Positions 46,401 through 64,000 of a stretch of 64,000 nucleotides of DNA are shown here, in pieces. The notes below the pieces were generated by a model that was given only the letters and a program-made list of their open reading frames with translations, was not told the DNA's origin and searched no databases. Each line of letters starts with the position of its first letter. Within the stretch, counting starts at the first letter, position 1. The stretch lies in contig CM060202.1 in the NCBI GenBank assembly GCA_030562195.1, positions 31,362,599 to 31,426,598 of the forward strand, written 5' to 3'. The DNA is from Nipponacmea schrenckii (Eukaryota; Mollusca; Gastropoda; Lottiidae). Made by a program: the position numbers and the translations under genes.

Positions 46401-47941
46401 GTCTATGTTTGTTTCTATGGACTGAATGTTAGACAGGGCCATGTCCTTGTGTATTGGACCTAATTCTGACCCATGTAAAATAAAGAGTCTATGTTTGTCT
46501 CTATGGACTGAATGTTAGACAGGACCATGTCCTTGTGTATTAGACCTAATTCTAACCCATGTAAAATAAAGAGTCTATGTTTGTCTCTATGGACTGAATG
46601 TTAGACAGGACCATGTCCTTGTGTATTTGAGTTTATTATTATTATTATTTCTATCTATAACAAGAGTCTACAGAAATGATAAGTAACAATTTTAACTTTT
46701 AAACACAGATAATTCTAGATAAATATAAATTTAATATTCAAAATTTGACGGTGAGCTGTGAATAATATTACTGATTAACTCAGTTCAAAAATTTCCTGGT
46801 TTGGAAATCAACGCCTATTTTCTACTAGTTCTACCTGCCAATAATTAGATAACAAATATTACCTTGTTTAGCTGCTTGTGCCTTGGCTTTATAATGATCA
46901 GCTAAGGCTGGGTTACTTTCTAAATCTTTTTTAAACGCTGCCAGGGCTGCCTGAAATTAATTAACACTCGTTAGATTTATAGTCATTAATAAACTTTACT
47001 AATTAAAGGAATACTGTGTCTTAGAATAAACATAACATTAAAAATTTTAAACTTAGCCAATAAGAGTATATTTTCATCAGTAGATAGACGAAACAAACAC
47101 TTCAAAAATGTTGCATAAAACTTCTACTAATAATAGTTTTAGAATTATTATCATTACCTTTTCCATGGCAGCAATATCATCGTCAAATTCTGCTTTATCT
47201 TTGGCCTTCTTCTCACTACTCTTTCGTACCTGTTAAAAACAAATGAAATGAAATGAAGGAAGTTCTACTGGAGTCATTGTATTACCCAGATTCCTGTGCT
47301 AAAAATTCCAGCACCCACAAATCTGATTATCTTGAAATTATTAGATTTGAAATGGAAAAGTTGATTACCTCGTTGATTCTGTTCTGGACATTTTCTTTGT
47401 GTCGTTTTCCTCTTTCGTGAAATTCTATACTCTAAAAATATAGGAAATAAAAAACATAAACATCTAGCTGAAAAAAAATGGTGTCTTGCATAAAAAACGT
47501 TAACAGCTAAATCTAAAACTAACTGTGTGGATGAGGATTTGGGCAGTTGGCAAACATGGTAAGAGCTTTGTTATCAACATTGTAACGTTTAGAAATTCAT
47601 GCCCAGTGAAGTTGACATGCCCAGTGACAAAGTGGCATCAGATATTTCAGTTGAGTGAGCATGTTAATTCTGTATACCAGTGCCTGTGCTTTTGAAACAT
47701 TACTTAAGCCCGATTTTACAATCTATAGTTCCCAAAACAGACCTTGAGGTAATATAGCTATTGTCCTATTCACATGATTGGTGCAAGGCAGTAAGGTTAT
47801 GTCAAGATATAAGCTTAGATTCAGCTGTCACATTTGGTTGTATTTAATCAAATGGTTCTAGAACTTACAGGCTTGTTATCAGAGATCCAACATTTACAAA
47901 AATCACAAAATTTTCTTGGATTCGACTTCCAATATTCAGAC
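43465..47941 (-). CDS. WBP4: WBP4 (FBP21), spliceosomal WW-domain protein (exons 2-9; exon 1 not found)
   Basis: Nuclear splicing factor of the spliceosomal B complex. Exons in order: 47869-47941, 47369-47431, 47158-47229, 46863-46950, 45607-45765, 45056-45171, 44693-44820, 43465-43663; phases agree throughout, giving about 298 codons. The N-terminus SEYWKSNPRKFCDFCKCW with a later HERGKRH forms a matrin-type U1C-like zinc finger (CxxC, HxxxxxH). A coiled-coil, Lys/Glu-rich stretch follows. One WW domain spans exons 6-7 (IWYEATSPEGYTYYWNS then PVWEAPE); vertebrate WBP4 has two. The GGWETV motif and the C-terminus FREKTVTSLN, FKKRK, NARQRDVDD match the family. Exon 2 begins with the last base of codon 2, so a tiny first coding exon (ATG plus two bases) lies upstream; I could not place it before 48649. 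Confidence 0.92.
43997..44598. repeat. 22-bp minisatellite, WBP4 last intron
   Basis: About 27 virtually identical copies of CAACACTGGAGATATTTAGC plus AC. Only one variant base (TAGTACC near 44541) is evident. Located between WBP4 exons 8 and 9. Confidence 0.97.
45355..45545. mobile_element. Dispersed element carrying one 54-bp unit
   Basis: Contains AGATTAGATCCCCTTTCATT, ATCTCCCTTGAAGTAATCAC, CTCCAGAAGTAGATAATTTT, GATGTATACTGAAATTCGTA, then one copy of the 54-bp unit. The same left part recurs at 42840-42905 and around 54955-55085. It sits in WBP4 intron 6. No coding capacity. It looks like a non-autonomous element with a variable tandem core. Confidence 0.55.
45983..46627. repeat. 86-bp minisatellite, WBP4 intron 5
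   Basis: About seven and a half copies. The unit begins GGACCATGTCCTTGTGTATT, continues GGACCTAATTCTGACCCATG and TAAAATAAAGAGTCTATG, and ends ATGGACTGAATGTTAGACA. Two reverse-complement copies occur in the MBTD1 gene at 53095-53266. Confidence 0.94.
46990..47090. mobile_element. Half copy of the 80-bp-TIR element
   Basis: Left-hand part: ATTAAAGGAATACTGTGTCT, TAGAATAAACATAACATT, AACTTAGCCAATAAGAGT, TTCATCAGTAGATAG. The right half is absent. In WBP4 intron 4. Confidence 0.62.
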
Positions 47942-48649
47942 CTGGAAAGAGAAAATTATAAATTTATAGTGAGAACGTGTTCAAGCTGACATAAAAATAT
48001 GACATAAAACTAGGGGAAGTTATCTGCATTTTAAACTTAAGCCTTTGACCTCTTGCAATAATATACTATCAAGAATAATTAACTCAGGTATCCCGTCCCC
48101 TTGTAAGTTGTTGGGTTCTAATGTCACCAACAACACCCCCCTCCCCCCCTCAACCTTTATTGCCCCTATTTTCTATTGCCAACTGCAGCGGTGAATGGAC
48201 TATCTATAGTCATGTGTCATTCCATAAAGGGGCAGGCATAAGAGCAAGATCACATAGAAGAGTAAATTTTCAGGTGGAACTAGTGGAAAAGAAATGATTA
48301 CATTTTGGGTTTGATTTATTTTTTGTCTTGGATGTAAATACGGAAGTAGTATTTCTAACTCATGCGCAGAGTAGACATTGGTGCCGCGGGAAAAAAATGG
48401 CTTCCTGTTGCCTTTTAAGGATTTTGATTGGATTAAAATAAAGTGGTGCAGAAATACATAAAAAATCAACCAATGAAAATATTGTTTACAATCATCAACA
48501 TAAGTTCACTGAGCATGCGTATTGAGGTTGCCTTTGTTGTCCCGAAAATCCAGGGACCAGTTACGTTTTGTCATTTTGGCAAATTTCATGCTGCGATCTG
48601 AGGAAAACCACTGCACTTTCTGAATGAAATTTTTTCCAGAAAAGTAGTC
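47942..48649. promoter_or_regulatory. Divergent WBP4 / MBTD1 promoter region
   Basis: The first placed WBP4 exon and the MBTD1 start codon are 708 bp apart in opposite directions. Two NRF-1-like sites are visible: CATGCGCA at 48361-48368 and GCATGCGT near 48513-48520. ATGGCTTCC around 48397 resembles a YY1 site. The missing first coding exon of WBP4 should lie here or further right; I found no ATG followed by two bases and a good donor. Confidence 0.5.
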
Positions 48650-61669
<13,020 letters not shown>

Positions 61670-64000
61670 AGCATTATATTTATTTCAAACTGAGTCACAG
61701 TGGTTGTATTGATGTAGAGTTTCAGAATAGCATTACAAGGTGTGTGGACACTCTGAAGGTGATGCCAAGTTGGTAAACCTTAGTGTATTACAAGGTGTGT
61801 GGACACTCTGAAGGTGATGCCAAGTTGGTAAACCTTAATGTATCAGAATAGCGTTAGTAGTATTTGGACTCTCTGAAGGTGATGCCAAGCTGGTTAACCT
61901 AAGTGTATGAAAGTAGTATTATGTGGACTCTCTGAAGGAGGGAGTTGTAGAGTGTTCGACAAGTGTGATCTAATGAAAGACATTGTTTGAAGTGATCTGA
62001 ATGTATTAGTTGTAATGTCAAGTTCAAAAACTCAAAATATCTAGTGACTATGTGAACACTCTAAAACAAATACGAAGATGACCAACCTAAATATCCAATA
62101 AGAATTAATAGCTATGTGGACTCTCTGAAAAGTAGGCCTGGAACCTAATTATCCAATAAGAATTAATAGCTATGTGGACTCACTGAAAAGTAGGCCAACC
62201 TAATTATCAAATAAGCATTAATAGCTATGTGAACTCTCTGAAATGGATGCCAATATGACCAATAAGCATTAATAGCTAACTGATTATGAAATAGATCTGA
62301 TTCTGGAGAGTATAATCTGAGACGTATTTTGATGTGAGGGCAGCGTGTTTGATAGTTCCGTCAAAACCAAATGATATACAATAATACCAGCAACCATTGT
62401 TCTGGTAACCAATAGTAACCAGGACTGTAGATGTGTTAGCCTGGTAGCCAGGACTGAAGCATGTATTAGCCTGGTAACCAATGGTTACCACGACGGCAGC
62501 ATGTATTAGGCTGGTAACCAATAGTACTGCAATTAGGACTGTAGCATGTGTTTGGCTGGTAGCCAGGTCTGGAATGTGTTTTGGTAACCTGGTCTAGAAC
62601 TGGTGTTATTATGGTAACCAAGATTCTTACATGTTTAAAGTGTTGTGATGTAAATAGAGCAATATTTATTTTATAAAATTTATTCAATTATTTTATTATT
62701 ATCTTTCCTGTCCAGTTTACAGGGCTTTGATTCATAAATTGTTTCAAAGCCCTGTGGTCTAATTATCTATTTGTAAAAGTATTTAATTTCAATCAAGTTA
62801 AGGTTTCTGTTGACATCAAAGTTTTTTTTAAAAACATTAATACAAACAGTCCTCTTCATTAAAAGAATGACCCCCTCTTGTCTTTGGTCCATACCCCCAA
62901 ACACTCATTCTGGGTGGGTAGTGATATTTAAGTCTGAATATTATATTATGCATTTATTGTTACTTTATTATAAATTTGTTGGTCCAAACTCTCGGCTTGT
63001 CTCTCAAGAATACTTACAATTCATTCTACTTACAGGATCAAATATGATAAAATCTCTCGGGGTAGAAATATAATTACATGTTCTTTACATTAGAACATTA
63101 CATTAGGGCTGCTGTATTTCCTACTGTATAGATTCCCCCAGATACCTGACATCAGATTGGGCATAGTATCATCTCTAATCACATCTCTTAGACTAATACA
63201 AATGGCATTAAAGAGTAAATAATTGTTAATTTATGTCCAGGTTTATTTGTGTATATTTGTATCCAGTATCTAATAGTTGGTGTGATCAACTACCTTACTA
63301 ACAAAAAACATACCATACAAATAACAGAGATACTTGTACTTGGGTGGTGTTATGAGAATTTTCATTCCGGCCAGATTAGATTTGCTTTCTAACATTATCT
63401 CTGAACTTACTCCTCGCACAATATAATACTATATAAAGAATATTGGAGATATGTAGCCTAGCCTTTACAATAAAATAAATGGAGTTTTACATGCTACTCT
63501 TCTTCACCTAGATTATCTTTGATAACTCTGACAAACACCAGATTTAAAGAAATACAGTAATCTGATTGGATAATAAAACTGCATTTATAATCCAATTTAG
63601 TGATTGACCAATCAGATGACTGGATTTACTATAATTTTTGAAGTTTAACCTTAAGTCTGCCATTGAAAGCATTTAGTGCCATGAATTGTTAGTACCTCAA
63701 TATGTCAAGTCAAATTTTGTGGGTTTGTAAATTCACCCTCCCTTTTATCAATATCAATATTATCTCAACATGTTAAGTTGGTTTGTTAGTTTGTAATCTT
63801 CTCCCACCCTCTCCACAATAAAACTCTATGTAATATTTATGCAATGACTTGCCTGGGTTTAATACTATAGTAGGTATTTTCTATTTTTCTATGAAAGATA
63901 TCTGGTGTTTTATATGGACATTAAAAAATAGCATTATAAGGTGGATACTATAGCTTTAAGCAAACTATGAGGTATTTTAAAAAGGTAGAATTAAGATGCA
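61670..64000. other. MBTD1 3' UTR and downstream region
   Basis: No further exon seen. From 61730 to 62260 an imperfect repeat of 55-70 bp recurs (GTGTGGACACTCTGAAGGTG, ATGCCAAGTTGGTAAACC; later ATTAATAGCTATGTGGACTC). From 62400 to 62640 a 40-60-bp repeat on GGTAACCAATAG / CTGTAGCATGT appears. 62660-62760 has a short inverted repeat (AGGGCTTTGATTCATAAATT / TTGTTTCAAAGCCCT) that could form a hairpin. A reverse GTAAAACTCC element piece is at 63470-63515. A long-range poly(A) signal cannot be chosen. Confidence 0.5.
61730..62640. repeat. Diverged tandem repeats in the MBTD1 3' region
   Basis: Two neighbouring families: one built on GGACTCTCTGAAGGTGATGC, about eight diverged copies to 62260, and one on CTGGTAACCAATAG and GACTGTAGCATGT, about six diverged copies from 62400. 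They are much older than the intronic arrays, judging from divergence. Confidence 0.8.

Noticed and set aside
62660..62760. Rho-independent-like hairpin near AGGGCTTTGATTCATAAATT
   Set aside because: Intrinsic terminators do not apply to a pol II gene; the inverted repeat is recorded only as part of the 3' region.

Overview
This is an intron-rich, AT-rich metazoan nuclear window. Splice sites are canonical GT/AG throughout, coding exons are short (16 to about 400 nt), and introns are full of tandem arrays. Every recognised gene is a conserved animal gene, and no bacterial, organellar or viral genes were seen. Dispersed elements with a tail around GTAAAACTCCAT and one with CACGTTAAAGATCCC suggest a marine invertebrate. 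I infer a lophotrochozoan, most likely a mollusc, with moderate to low confidence; only the animal assignment is firm.

Layout: (1) 1-21864, minus strand: NEK1, a NIMA-related kinase. I resolved 33 coding exons by hand; its C-terminus lies beyond position 1. (2) 22667-24675, plus: NDUFA2, a complex I accessory subunit, head-to-head with NEK1. (3) 24844-25877: a 60-bp satellite, then intergenic sequence with SINE-like pieces. (4) 27149-38427, plus: OCA2 (P protein), a 12-TM-type melanosomal transporter family member with 18 exons; exons 9 and 10 carry reading-frame breaks. (5) 39593-40606, plus: TOMM40, intronless. (6) 43465-47941, minus: WBP4 (FBP21), a spliceosomal protein with a matrin-type zinc finger and one WW domain; its first exon was not found. 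(7) 48650-61669, plus: an MBTD1/Sfmbt-type Polycomb protein with an FCS zinc finger, four MBT repeats and a C-terminal SAM domain, 19 exons, 882 aa, head-to-head with WBP4. (8) 61670-64000: 3' UTR and downstream repeats.

The genes do not form a functional cluster: they are a cilium/DNA-damage kinase, two mitochondrial proteins, a pigment-cell transporter, a splicing factor and a chromatin reader. Two pairs (NEK1/NDUFA2 and WBP4/MBTD1) share short divergent promoter regions of about 0.7-0.8 kb.

The most striking feature is the tandem repeat load: at least 18 arrays with periods of 13 to 97 bp, nearly all inside introns. Three of them are physically fused to splice sites. The best case is the 41-bp array before MBTD1 exon 11, whose unit is a copy of the exon's own 3' splice acceptor plus the first 14 nt of the exon, repeated about 22 times. 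An array at the OCA2 exon 16 donor and a polypyrimidine array ending in the MBTD1 exon 17 acceptor follow the same logic. Several arrays also contain scrambled fragments of neighbouring exons or come with frame breaks, so assembly error must be separated from biology. All exon models come from reading splice sites, phase and family resemblance by eye; no alignment or search was run.
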